Source: a bacterium UBP10_UBA1149 | GTDB lineage: Bacteria; Desulfobacterota; Binatia; UBA1149 | Reading direction: 5' to 3' | Assembly: GCA_002311335.1 (NCBI GenBank) | Contig: DBZX01000064.1 | Coordinates: forward strand, 14,198 to 43,363 | DNA: 29,166 nucleotides | Part shown: positions 15,985 to 24,786 of the stretch, piece after piece | Position numbering within the stretch: the stretch's first letter is position 1 | Layout: each line of letters begins with the position of its first letter | Translations under genes and position numbers: made by a program | Notes under the pieces: model-generated | The model's input: the letters and a program-made list of their open reading frames with translations, nothing else | The model's database searches: none | What the model was told of the DNA's origin: nothing

Positions 15985-18441
15985 TTACTTCAGCGGCCAG
16001 GAGCCCATGACCACCATGCCCAGCGGGCCCGATGAAGACGGCCCGTAGGGCAGCAGGCGGCGCCAAGCCGAAACCGGGCTGCCGTCGAGCTCGTAGGCCC
16101 GGATCTCGGCGGGATGACCCGCCCCTGATGCCACCAGTATCTCGTCTGAGCCGTCGGCGTCAATGTCAGCCAACGTAACGGTACCACCGGTAGTGTAGCC
16201 GGCATCAAAGGCGTAAAAGCTCACCGGCAACCCGGAAAGCGGGTTGAGATAGACGCTGCCGTCTCCGTTCCAGGCCTTGACCCAGGGCCTTCCCACCGCG
16301 GGCACAGTGATGATCTCGTCGCTGCCGTCGCCATCGAGGTCGCCGCGGGCGATAGCCAGGCCGTTGTAGTCCGGGGCCGGGTAGGCGAGCCACTCTCTCA
16401 ACTGGGTACCGTCGGCCTCAAACACCCTTACCAGCGACAGACCGCGCGCCGGCCCGATCACTATTTCTTCGCCGGGTCTTGAAGATACGTCGGCCACCAC
16501 CGCCACCCCGCCGTCGGCGTCGACATCGAGGCCGAAGAAGGAGTCGCCATTGCTGAACGCGAAGAACATCCCCGAGTTGAGCCAGGAGAGTTGGCCTTCC
16601 AGGCTCATGTCTATGACCGTGTGGATGTAGACCCTGACATCGCCCTGGTTGGAGTCGGACTGTATCATCAGCAGCTCATCCCAGCCGGTGCCGTCGAGGT
16701 TGCCCGCCGCCAGGTTGACGCCGCCGCCCATGCCCGCGTAGCTGGCCGTAAGCACAGCCACCTTCTTGCGCCTGCGAATGGCGTCGTAGAGTTCGACCCT
16801 GCGGTCGCCGCTGTCGTGTCCCACAGCCACGGCGATCATGGGAGGGGTCTGCCAGATCGAATCGTTGGGCGCGAGCGTGGCCAACGCGAGGTCGCCCGTC
16901 ACGCTGCCCCTGAGTACGTTGGCGCGCAGGCCGCGTCGGCGACCCACCGTGTTGCGAGACTGAAGGCTGATTCCACGACCACCCTGCCAACCCGCCACGA
17001 ATATCCTCGTGCGCGGCCCACGGCCGGTGGCAACGCGCCATATCTCGCTGCCATCAACGCCCGACAAGACCACCGCCCTGCCACCACCCCTGCGCCCGCG
17101 GGGCGAGTCGCCGGGACTGCCGACCACGAGGTCGTTGACACCATCGTTGTTAAAATCTTCGGCGCCGGACAGGGCCTGCCCGTAGCGCTCCTTGATGCGC
17201 GTACCCTCTTTGCTCCACAGCACCGAACCGTCGGCGCCCGAAAAAACATAAACGATACCAGCCGACGCTTTTCCGCCCACGATTTTCTCGGGTGCAGACA
17301 CGGCCAGGTCGGCCACGCCATCGCTGTTGACATCGCCCAGGTGGGCCAGTGCCTTGCCGAACGACGCGCCTACCACTGGCACCGGCTCGGTGAGTTGCCT
17401 GACCAGGGGACCGGTGGAGGAGTAGAGCCTCACGGCGCCGGCCTTGTTCAAGCCGCCTATGTCGGCGCCCGGCACACCGACTGCAAAATCGACCACGGTG
17501 TCACCGTCGAGGTCGCCGGTTACCTGCACCGCCTTGCCAGTGTTTTCGTCGCCTGTGCTGCCATCGAGCTCGAGTATGACGCTTGCAAAGTTGGCTCCCG
17601 AAAGAACCCGTAACATGCCCGCGTCGAGCGCCAGCCCGACGTCGGCCAGGTGCGCACCAACTATTACGTCGGCCACCCCGTCACCGTTCATGTCGCCTGC
17701 GGCCCGCGCCGATATCGCGCTGCCCCAGCGGTCCCACTGGGCCAGCCCCCAGGCAGTGTCCACGACCGCGCCGGTTGCCACCGAGAGCAGATACAGGGCC
17801 CCGGTTTTTTCCTGGGCCATATCCTTTGCCAGTGGCGCGCCAACGAGCAGGTCGGCCAGTCCGTCGCCGGTGAGATCAGGCGTGGCCTCGACCACGCTGC
17901 CAAGGCCGGCATCCGCAGAAGAACCCTCGAGCACGAAAAGCTCACTGCCAGAGCTCGAATAAATCGTCACCTTGCCGGCACCCGACCAACTGCCACCAGC
18001 CGGCTTGGCCACGTCCCAGCCTCCCGAGCCCACGGCTAACTCGTCAGCGCCATCGCCGTCTATGTCGTCTATGAAGGCAACGGCTTCGCCCAGGTGCTGG
18101 CCGTCCTGGCTGCCGTTGACCCTGAACACCACCCGGCCCGTGCTTCCCGAGTAAACCCTCAGGCCACCAGCGTCTACGGTGCCCGTCGAGCGCTTGTCCC
18201 TGCAAGGCAGTCCGACGGCGATGTCGGCAACGCCGTCGCCGTCAAAGTCACCGCTAGCCGACACGGCGTGGCCCGCCCTGTCGCCCTCGTAGTTGCTTTC
18301 CTGGCACCTGGTCGATGCCGAGAACGCCGGGCTCGGCGCCAACGCCAGCCCCGCGAGCAGCAGCCCGCTGAGCACCACCACGTGGAGCGCAGACCCTGAA
18401 ACAACAGGGTGCAAAAATCCTGCCCGCGCTCTTACGGACAT
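15985..18441 (-). CDS. Secreted FG-GAP (integrin alpha-like) repeat protein
   Basis: An 818-aa exported protein. A hydrophobic signal segment is at about residues 18-36 with likely cleavage near SPAFSA (to 42). About seven FG-GAP repeats follow to around residue 470, each with a calcium-loop-like motif: GDFDGDGVADIAVG, DIDGDGADELAVG, GDMNGDGVADVIVG, GDVNSDGVADLAVS and EDFNNDGVNDLVVG. Together they predict one seven-bladed beta-propeller. The second half has a further set of weaker repeats (GDLDGDGSDEIITVP, ADIDADGSDEILVAS), suggesting a second propeller. Such proteins are usually extracellular or surface-bound adhesins, or calcium-stabilised scaffolds; the ligand is unknown. ATG 18441 lies 10 nt inside the preceding gene, so the two are translationally coupled. 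Confidence 0.9.
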   Translation of the reverse strand: MSVRARAGFLHPVVSGSALHVVVLSGLLLAGLALAPSPAFSASTRCQESNYEGDRAGHAVSASGDFDGDGVADIAVGLPCRDKRSTGTVDAGGLRVYSGSTGRVVFRVNGSQDGQHLGEAVAFIDDIDGDGADELAVGSGGWDVAKPAGGSWSGAGKVTIYSSSGSELFVLEGSSADAGLGSVVEATPDLTGDGLADLLVGAPLAKDMAQEKTGALYLLSVATGAVVDTAWGLAQWDRWGSAISARAAGDMNGDGVADVIVGAHLADVGLALDAGMLRVLSGANFASVILELDGSTGDENTGKAVQVTGDLDGDTVVDFAVGVPGADIGGLNKAGAVRLYSSTGPLVRQLTEPVPVVGASFGKALAHLGDVNSDGVADLAVSAPEKIVGGKASAGIVYVFSGADGSVLWSKEGTRIKERYGQALSGAEDFNNDGVNDLVVGSPGDSPRGRRGGGRAVVLSGVDGSEIWRVATGRGPRTRIFVAGWQGGRGISLQSRNTVGRRRGLRANVLRGSVTGDLALATLAPNDSIWQTPPMIAVAVGHDSGDRRVELYDAIRRRKKVAVLTASYAGMGGGVNLAAGNLDGTGWDELLMIQSDSNQGDVRVYIHTVIDMSLEGQLSWLNSGMFFAFSNGDSFFGLDVDADGGVAVVADVSSRPGEEIVIGPARGLSLVRVFEADGTQLREWLAYPAPDYNGLAIARGDLDGDGSDEIITVPAVGRPWVKAWNGDGSVYLNPLSGLPVSFYAFDAGYTTGGTVTLADIDADGSDEILVASGAGHPAEIRAYELDGSPVSAWRRLLPYGPSSSGPLGMVVMGSWPLK

Positions 18442-19865
18442 ATCAGCCCCACCGAGAGATCTCCCACGGCCGTGCGCAGGATAGCCAGCGCGTCAGAAGC
18501 CATTACCGCCCCGCTCGAGTCGACGTCACACTCGCAGGCCGGGCACACGGCCGAACCCACCGCCGCCTGCAGGGCCAGCAGTGCGTCGCTGGCCGAGGGC
18601 AGCTGGGGTGCAACTGCACCCGACTGTGGCGCGCCGCAGCGGCAGGCACCAGTGTAAGAAAAAGCCTCCGCTGCACCGTCGACCCCGGCGCAATCAGAAA
18701 GAAACACGATGCTCGCGCCGTCATCGGAAATCGCGCCCTGCTCGGCGTAGCAGGACTCGCCACCCGATACCCGGGCCACACCGCTGTCGGTGACGCGCAG
18801 CACTTCCTGGCTCAAGGCAGCCGGCAACTCGGGCGCGCAGGCCCGGGTCCACACCAGCACCTGCCCGCTTCCGTCAACGGCCACGTCGCTGTTGCTGCAG
18901 TACTCGTCGTCATCGCTGAGCTGGGTGATGACGCCCGCCCCCGCGACAGAAAATATCTCGAGACTCTCGTCCTGGTTGTCGATCCCGTGACCGCAGTCGC
19001 TCTCGAAGACCACCGTGGACGCGTTTCTGCTCGGCACCGGGTGCTCGCTCACGCAGAACTCGTCGGGCCCCACCGTGAGTTGCACGACGTTGCCCGCGAC
19101 ATCGGAGCTGAATATCTCCACGGCGTTGTCGGGGTTGGAGCCGGCCAGGTCGCAGTCACTGTCAAAAACCACTACGCCGCCCCAGTAGTCGATCGACGGG
19201 TGCAGGCTGGTGCACGCGCCCGAGCCAAGGTCGTCGCTCAGCTGCACGGTGCTCGAAGCAACCGGGTCATGAAAAAACACTTCGACGCTCGCGTCACCGT
19301 TGAGCCCCGGCGTTGAACTGTCGAGGTCGCAATCGCTCTCAAAGACCAAGCCGTTGCCCTGTCCATCGACCGATGGCGACAGGCTGCTGCAATCACTGCC
19401 GCTGGTGAGTTGTTCGATCACCGGCGAAGACGGCACCGTCGAGACCCTGAAGATTTCGAAACTGCCATCGGAGTTGGCGCCCGTGTGGTCGCAGTCGCTT
19501 TCAAAGAACACCCAGGCCGCGTTGACCCCACTCACGGGCGAGCTGTTGCTGCAGCCCGAAGACACGGTGAGCTGCTCGAGCAGGCCCGTGTCAGAAACGA
19601 CCATTATCTCGCGGTTTTCGTCGCCGTTGAGGCCCTCCGGGTCGCCGCTGCCGGCAAACACGGCCATGCTGCCCGAGCCCGCGGTGGCCGGGTCGGAAAC
19701 CGCGTCGGGCGAGGCGAACGAGCTCAGCTGGTACATCGCTGCCAGTGCCGGTCGATCCCCCGACAGCACGCAGACCGACGCCCAGGCGAGCGCACACAGC
19801 GCCGCCTTGCAGGTGCGTCCCGGGCCGCGGCCGCGGGTCGGCTTCCTGTCATACTCAGTGACCAT
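18432..19865 (-). CDS. Secreted PD40/TolB-like propeller protein with dockerin-like tail
   Basis: A 477-aa exported protein. The signal peptide spans residues 18-43 (CKAALCALAWASVCVLSG, then PALAA before MYQL). I chose ATG 19865 because it places the signal at the N-terminus; the frame is open to 19985. Six repeats of about 50-60 residues follow, with WD40-like/PD40 character. Each has one Cys near its start and one in a (E/D)SDCD-type strand, as in FFESDCDHTGANSDGSFEIF and VFDSDCDLAGSNPDNAVEIF. The last 59 residues carry SASDALLALQAAVG and CDVDSSGAVMASDALAILR, a dockerin-like calcium-loop plus helix unit. No enzyme motif is seen. It is coupled to the FG-GAP gene. The function is probably extracellular binding or assembly. 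Confidence 0.85.
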   Translation of the reverse strand: MVTEYDRKPTRGRGPGRTCKAALCALAWASVCVLSGDRPALAAMYQLSSFASPDAVSDPATAGSGSMAVFAGSGDPEGLNGDENREIMVVSDTGLLEQLTVSSGCSNSSPVSGVNAAWVFFESDCDHTGANSDGSFEIFRVSTVPSSPVIEQLTSGSDCSSLSPSVDGQGNGLVFESDCDLDSSTPGLNGDASVEVFFHDPVASSTVQLSDDLGSGACTSLHPSIDYWGGVVVFDSDCDLAGSNPDNAVEIFSSDVAGNVVQLTVGPDEFCVSEHPVPSRNASTVVFESDCGHGIDNQDESLEIFSVAGAGVITQLSDDDEYCSNSDVAVDGSGQVLVWTRACAPELPAALSQEVLRVTDSGVARVSGGESCYAEQGAISDDGASIVFLSDCAGVDGAAEAFSYTGACRCGAPQSGAVAPQLPSASDALLALQAAVGSAVCPACECDVDSSGAVMASDALAILRTAVGDLSVGLICP

Positions 19866-20006
19866 CAAACGTGGATACCCACTAATAATGCTACAGAGCG
19901 CGCGGTCCCACTGTCTACCAACAAACGCGCCCAGCAGCGCATTCAATGGCTTGACCACAAAGCAAACGCCTTGCTGCTGGCGCAATCACGTTGTAAACCG
20001 GCAGGC

Positions 20007-20795
20007 ATGGAGCTGGAAAAAGAACTACAGACAGCCGTTGAAGCAGCCCGTGCGGGCGGCGCCGTGGTGAGAAAGTACTTCCGCGGCGACTATGAAGTGC
20101 ACGAAAAAGCGCCCGACAACCCGCTCACCATTGCCGACACCGAGGCCGACGAAGCCATCAAGCAGGTCGTGCTCGGTGCCTTTCCCGACGACGGCTGGCT
20201 GTCCGAAGAAACCCGCGACTCGCCCGAGCGCCTGTCCAAGGAGCGGGTGTGGATCGTCGACCCGCTGGACGGCACCAAGGAGTTCGTGCAGAACATCCCC
20301 GAGTTCTGTGTCTGCGTGGGCTTCACCATGGGTGGCGTGGTGCAGGTGGGCGTGTGCTACAACCCGATCACCGAAAAGCTGTTTGCCGCCGCCAGGGGCC
20401 AGGGCATGACGCTCAACGGCGAGCCGGCTTCGTGCACCGCCACCACCGAGCTGTCCGCGGCCACGGTGCTTGCCAGTCGCTCGGAAACCGGGCGCGGCGA
20501 GTGGGACGACTACGACCAGCTGATGCAGGTTAAACCCACCGGCAGCGTGGCTTACAAGTTTGCGCTCATAGCCGGCGGCGAGGCCGACGCCACTTTTTCG
20601 CTCACGCCCAAGAACGAGTGGGACATATGCGCGGGCACTATGCTGGTCGAAGAAGCCGGCGGCACGGTGACCGATCGCTTCGGGCGCCCGCTGACGTTTA
20701 ACAACGCCAAGACGCTGTTGCCCGGCCTGATAGCCAGTGGCGCCGCGCTGTGGCAGCCGCTGCGCGACATCATACTCGAGAAATCTGGCGAGTAG
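20007..20795 (+). CDS. cysQ: 3'(2'),5'-bisphosphate nucleotidase, CysQ type
   Basis: A 262-aa member of the inositol monophosphatase superfamily. The metal-site signature is present: acidic pair Glu67-Glu68 in WLSEET, IVDPLDGTKEF (Asp85, Asp88) and WDICAGTMLVEEAGG (Asp206). The KEF immediately after DGT is typical of CysQ, which hydrolyses PAP or PAPS to recycle the nucleotide from sulfate assimilation. Inositol or sugar phosphatase activity is the alternative. ATG 20007 fits the family N-terminus, and only a weak AGG lies upstream. The 141-bp gap before it separates it from the divergent secreted-protein operon; I see no clear promoter hexamers there. It converges on the M23 peptidase gene across a hairpin. 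Confidence 0.88.
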   Translation: MELEKELQTAVEAARAGGAVVRKYFRGDYEVHEKAPDNPLTIADTEADEAIKQVVLGAFPDDGWLSEETRDSPERLSKERVWIVDPLDGTKEFVQNIPEFCVCVGFTMGGVVQVGVCYNPITEKLFAAARGQGMTLNGEPASCTATTELSAATVLASRSETGRGEWDDYDQLMQVKPTGSVAYKFALIAGGEADATFSLTPKNEWDICAGTMLVEEAGGTVTDRFGRPLTFNNAKTLLPGLIASGAALWQPLRDIILEKSGE

Positions 20796-20804
20796 CGCCC
20801 TCGT

Positions 20805-20830
20805 CGACTGAAGCCGGCGGCCTTCAGTCG
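20805..20830. terminator. Bidirectional hairpin between cysQ and the M23 peptidase gene
   Basis: CGACTGAAG (20805-20813) pairs perfectly with CTTCAGTCG (20822-20830) around an 8-nt loop. It is 9 nt after the cysQ stop and its right arm overlaps the stop codon of the convergent peptidase gene. There is no T tract, but position and stem make a shared terminator likely. Confidence 0.55.
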
Positions 20831-22995
20831 GTCGTGAGCAGGCCGTCGTCGGCACTGGCCACGGCGGCCCGGCCCAGGGTCAGCTTATCGGCGCGGTCGT
20901 AAGAGCGGTCGATGACATCGATGGCCAGGCGAAACGCCATCAGTGCTGCGCGCTCCAACGAATCGGTGCGCGGCAGCTTGGCCTTGAGCGGGTCCACGTA
21001 ACTGCCCGAGCGGTACATGGCAAAGTGCAGGTGCGGCCCGGTCGCCCGGCCGGTGGAGCCCACGTAGCCGATAACCTGCCCCTTGCTCACCCTGGCGCCG
21101 GCCTGCACGCCCTCGGCTATGCGCGACAGGTGGGCGTAGCCGGTCTCCCAGACCGGGTCGTGCATGAGCTTGACGAAGTTGCCGTTGGCCCAGTCAAACT
21201 TGGCCTTGCTCACGGTGGCGTCGGCCACCGCGCGCACCGGCGTACCGCGGGGCGCCGCGAAATCGACGCCGTAGTGCGGCATGCGTTTCTTGAGCACCGG
21301 GTGGAAGCGGCCCTGTGAAAACACCGAGCTGATGCGCGAAAAATCCACCGGGTAGCGCATGAAGTAACGACCGAGAGCCTTGCCCTCGCGGTTGAAGTAG
21401 CCCTGTATCATCTCGTCGGTCTTGGCAAAGTAAAAACCTTCCCAGATCTTGTCGCGGTTGTTGATCTCAACGGCCAGCAGCCGCCCTGCTTCAACCGACT
21501 CGCCGCCCCTGCGACGCAGCTCCTCGTAGGCCACCCTGAAGGTGGCGCCGGGCCTGAGGTCGCGTGAAAAGTTGAGCTCCCAACCCAGCACCTCGGCTGC
21601 CTCTGAAACGATTTTTTCGGGCACGCCATGGGAGAGCGCAGACTCGTACAGGCTGCTCTCTATGGTGCCGGCGGCCACCTTGAGCCTGCGATCAAATACC
21701 ACCTGGCGGCGACTGGCCACTACCTTTTCGCCGTCGAGTTCTTCGACCAGCTCGGTGCGCGGGCCGATGTCGAGATTGAGACGCACGAGTTGCGGATCGG
21801 GTCCCTCGAAGGTCAGCCCGAGTCGCTGGCCCGCGAATATGCGGTTGAGGTTATAAATGCGCCGGGCGGCCGATATCCAGGTGTCGATGCTGTCGGGCGA
21901 CAGGCCGGCCGCGTCGAGCACCTCGGACACCGTCTCGCCGTTGCGTATGCGGTGTTCGATGGTCACGAGATACGCGCCCTCGCGGTCCTTTCCGCGCTCG
22001 GCCACGAGCTGGCGAAACCTGCGGCCCAACTCGCGAGTGTCGTAGCGGTGGGCGGGAGCACTGAATATTACGGTCTCGGTATCTTCCTGCTCAAAGACCG
22101 CCTCCGAGAGCGGGTCGAAGGACAGGCTGTAGGGGTTTGAGCCGTCAAGCGCGCGGCCGTCGACCACCAGTTCGTAATCGCCTCCCGCACCGGGGCGGTT
22201 GAAGCCCGAAAGCGGTGAGATCCGTTCGGCCCGTATCAAGCCCGCCGGCAGCGGCGGACCCACAGCCAGCGCCCTTGCCATGACCACCACATCGTCGCGC
22301 ATCCTGACAGGCGGGGGTGGCCCCACCATGCCCAGCGACAACATGGCCACGGCCTGGTCTGCCAGGGGCTGTTCGGTGGGCAGCGCGGCCGAGCTCTGCT
22401 GCCCTGCCCCGGGCTCGGTCGTTAAGGCGGCGGCAGTTTCACCCTTGTCGGCAAACAGCGAAAATCGCCACGAACTGCGTTCTGTCTCGCTTTCGACCAC
22501 ACCTGGCCCGGACTGACCGACCTCCAGCAGGTCGTCGTCGGTGGCCGGCGGGCCTATCTGGGCAGCAAAAGAATCGCCTATGCCGTAAACCGAGCCATAG
22601 GCACCAACGCGCACTATTTCGCCCACCGAGGGCAGTTGGCTGATAGCCAGTGTCATTCCACCGCCAAACGAAGCGTTAACCGGTGCCGCAAAACGGCTCG
22701 ACTGACCGTCTGAATACTGGCCGAGAGTAGACTGGCCCTGGGAATAAACGGCCCCCGGGCCGGCCCAGGCCTGCTTGCCGGCCAGCGCCATGCTGAAAAA
22801 GCCCGATTTCATGGGCAGGGCGAGGGTATTGGAGGCCACGCGGGCCAGCACCAGCTTGTAGGGCTGCTGCGCCTGGCCGCCGGGTGCCACCAGGGCAAAC
22901 ATCGACGCGCAGGCCACCCCAACCATCAAGGCCTGGGGACTTATATGCCGCCCGACCTCATCGACGAGCTTCCGCCACCACTGCAACACCACCAC
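20824..22995 (-). CDS. MepM-like M23 family murein endopeptidase with OapA/LysM-like region
   Basis: The C-terminal part is a lysostaphin-type M23 zinc peptidase that cleaves peptidoglycan cross-links. Metal ligands are His574 and Asp578 (HYGVDFAAPRGTPV) and His657 of HLHF (655-658), with His622 in YAHLS as the catalytic histidine. Residues about 342-398 (TIEHRIRNGETVSEVLDAAG to FAGQRLGLTF) are an OapA/LysM-like glycan-binding module, as in E. coli MepM. An N-terminal hydrophobic segment (about 21-39) ending GGQAQQ is a signal or anchor. The protein is 723 aa, against about 440 for MepM. The extra region at about 45-310 is low-complexity and unassigned. GTG 22995 is uncertain; ATG 22926 would give a more standard signal peptide. 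Confidence 0.9.
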   Translation of the reverse strand: MVVLQWWRKLVDEVGRHISPQALMVGVACASMFALVAPGGQAQQPYKLVLARVASNTLALPMKSGFFSMALAGKQAWAGPGAVYSQGQSTLGQYSDGQSSRFAAPVNASFGGGMTLAISQLPSVGEIVRVGAYGSVYGIGDSFAAQIGPPATDDDLLEVGQSGPGVVESETERSSWRFSLFADKGETAAALTTEPGAGQQSSAALPTEQPLADQAVAMLSLGMVGPPPPVRMRDDVVVMARALAVGPPLPAGLIRAERISPLSGFNRPGAGGDYELVVDGRALDGSNPYSLSFDPLSEAVFEQEDTETVIFSAPAHRYDTRELGRRFRQLVAERGKDREGAYLVTIEHRIRNGETVSEVLDAAGLSPDSIDTWISAARRIYNLNRIFAGQRLGLTFEGPDPQLVRLNLDIGPRTELVEELDGEKVVASRRQVVFDRRLKVAAGTIESSLYESALSHGVPEKIVSEAAEVLGWELNFSRDLRPGATFRVAYEELRRRGGESVEAGRLLAVEINNRDKIWEGFYFAKTDEMIQGYFNREGKALGRYFMRYPVDFSRISSVFSQGRFHPVLKKRMPHYGVDFAAPRGTPVRAVADATVSKAKFDWANGNFVKLMHDPVWETGYAHLSRIAEGVQAGARVSKGQVIGYVGSTGRATGPHLHFAMYRSGSYVDPLKAKLPRTDSLERAALMAFRLAIDVIDRSYDRADKLTLGRAAVASADDGLLTTD

Positions 22996-23286
22996 TTATG
23001 CCCGCTAGTTCGACCTTCCGGCCCGTGGGCCTTGAGTCCATGCACTTGTAAAAGCGCAACATTAAGGGTGCCCGCCCGGGGTCTGGATGTCAACGACTTC
23101 GAGGAGTTGGATGGCATTTTTAAGGGGGTCGCTTGCGACGGCCAGCTGTTGTAGTTTCAAGCCTGATTTCGGGGCTGATTACGGGCCTGGCGGGCCGTGG
23201 AGGGCTTCCCGTGGAGGGCCGATCTACGACGCAGCGCGACAGAGCCGAGCGGCCGCAGAAGTCAACCGACACACCGAGTGCAGCTC
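22996..23286. other. Divergent intergenic region, M23 peptidase / ruvX
   Basis: These 291 bp have no convincing gene: short open frames lack ribosome sites and family resemblance. A 10-nt direct repeat CGTGGAGGGC occurs at 23196-23205 and 23210-23219. A short GTCGC/GCGAC inverted repeat lies near 23130. On the minus strand a perfect TTGACA is present near 23087-23092, but no good -10 lies 17 nt from it. Both divergent promoters should be here. Confidence 0.4.
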
Positions 23287-23700
23287 ATGACGAAACGATT
23301 GCTGGGATTGGACGTGGGCGACCGCCGTATCGGGCTGGCGCTGAGTGACCCGCTGAGACTCACGGCACAACCTCTCTCTGTGGTCGAGCGAAAGTCCTGG
23401 AAACGCGACATAGCTGCCATAATGGACGCCGTGGGAGACAACGAAATAGAAGCCTTCATCGTGGGCTTGCCGATATCGATGAGCGGCAATGACAGCGAGC
23501 AGGCCGACCGCGTGCGCCACTTCTGCTCTCACCTCGAACGAGAAACCAAACTCGCTGTTCACCTGCAGGACGAGCGCCTCAGCACCGCCGAAAGCGAGCG
23601 CCTGCTGATAGCCGCCGGCACGCGCCGCGATCGTCGCCGGCAGAGCGTGGACATGACGGCCGCGACCTTGATACTGCAATCGTGGATGGACAAGTCGTGA
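23287..23700 (+). CDS. ruvX: Putative pre-16S rRNA nuclease / Holliday junction resolvase-like RuvX (YqgF)
   Basis: A 137-aa YqgF-family RNase H-fold protein, the usual length (E. coli 138). The N-terminal acidic motif LGLDVGDRRIGLALSD, FIVGLPISMSG, the DERLST motif and the final VDMTAATLILQSW with its catalytic Asp are all present. YqgF is essential in E. coli and matures the 16S rRNA 5' end. ATG 23287 places the first strand correctly; the frame is open to 23197, but that leader is not conserved. The stop overlaps the mltG start as GTGA, a very common ruvX-mltG pairing. Confidence 0.95.
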   Translation: MTKRLLGLDVGDRRIGLALSDPLRLTAQPLSVVERKSWKRDIAAIMDAVGDNEIEAFIVGLPISMSGNDSEQADRVRHFCSHLERETKLAVHLQDERLSTAESERLLIAAGTRRDRRRQSVDMTAATLILQSWMDKS

Positions 23701-24770
23701 GCGAACGCGGGCCTCGCAGATGGTACCACGCCGCCGGTGGCCCCGGACCGCGGCTGATATTCGGCCTGGCCGCCGCGCTGCTGCTGGCGGGCGTCGGTCG
23801 TGTTTCGTGGCTGGCCTTTGTGCCGCAAACCGTCAGCCCCGCGATCGAATTGCAGATTGCACCGGGTGCGAGTGCCCGCGACATAGCCGCCGGGCTCGAA
23901 GAAAACGGTGTCGTGCGCAGCGGCCGCGTGCTCAGGTTGCTGGCCCGCCTGGGCTCGGCCGACAGGGATTTTCACCACGGGATGCATCGCTTCGAGGGCG
24001 AGATCACACCCCTGGCCGTGCTCGCCGAGCTGGCCACGCCGTCGCGCGACACGGTGCGCGTCACCATTCCCGAGGGACTGCGTGTTGCCCAGGCCGCGCA
24101 CCTGCTCGAAGAGGCCGGCGTGCTCGAAGCCGACGAATACGTGAAGGCCGCCTGCGAATCAGACTTCCTCGCGGTCACCGGCGCGCCCGCGGAATCGAAC
24201 TGTTCGGAGGGCTACCTGTTTCCCGACACCTACTACCTGTCGCCGGGCATGGCGGCGGCCGACATCGTGCGGCTGCAACACAGGCGGCTGTTGACCGTGC
24301 TCAAGGACCTGGGAGTTTCCGACGACGGCTCGACCGGTTTCAAGGGAAGCTCACCGGCGATTGCCGACACCCTGCAGCTGCTCACCCTCGCGTCGATCAT
24401 ACAGAAGGAGAGCTACCGCACCGACGAGCAGCCGCTGGTAGCGTCGGTGTTTCTCAACCGGCTCGAGCGCGACATGAAACTGCAGGCCGACCCCACGGTG
24501 ATCTACGGCATCCTGGCCTCGGGACGACAGTGGGACGGTGATATCCGCCACAGCGACCTGCGCGAAGACACGCCGTATAACAGCTACGTGCACCGCGGGC
24601 TTCCGCCCGGCCCCATATGCAGCCCCGGCAAGGGAGCCCTGTCGGCCGCGCTCAACCCCGCGACCAGCGATTTCCTGTTCTTCGTGGCCGATGGCACGGG
24701 CACGCACCGCTTCTCGCGCACGGTGGCCGAACACCAGGCCGCCGTGCGCCAGTACCTCGCCCAGCGCTAG
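23697..24770 (+). CDS. mltG: Endolytic murein transglycosylase MltG (YceG)
   Basis: MltG cleaves nascent peptidoglycan strands at the inner membrane and helps set glycan chain length. This 357-aa protein has one N-terminal membrane span (about residues 19-42), a LysM-like region (about 50-120) and the YceG catalytic domain. The catalytic Glu is about residue 238 in LASIIQKESYRTDEQ. SEGYLFPDTYYL, ADPTVIYGI and YNSYVHRGLPPGPI are further family blocks. I chose GTG 23697, overlapping the ruvX stop as GTGA. GTG 23682 is an in-frame alternative adding five residues. The lexA operator-like motif begins 17 nt after its stop. Confidence 0.95.
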   Translation: MSERGPRRWYHAAGGPGPRLIFGLAAALLLAGVGRVSWLAFVPQTVSPAIELQIAPGASARDIAAGLEENGVVRSGRVLRLLARLGSADRDFHHGMHRFEGEITPLAVLAELATPSRDTVRVTIPEGLRVAQAAHLLEEAGVLEADEYVKAACESDFLAVTGAPAESNCSEGYLFPDTYYLSPGMAAADIVRLQHRRLLTVLKDLGVSDDGSTGFKGSSPAIADTLQLLTLASIIQKESYRTDEQPLVASVFLNRLERDMKLQADPTVIYGILASGRQWDGDIRHSDLREDTPYNSYVHRGLPPGPICSPGKGALSAALNPATSDFLFFVADGTGTHRFSRTVAEHQAAVRQYLAQR

Positions 24771-24786
24771 CAAGGGCGAGGTATTG

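Noticed and set aside
16591..17613. Plus-strand open frame of 340 codons antisense to the FG-GAP gene
   Set aside because: The minus-strand reading has a signal peptide and repeated calcium motifs; the antisense reading has neither.
23155..23165. GTTTCAAGCC resembling a tRNA T-loop
   Set aside because: No matching acceptor, D or anticodon stems around it.
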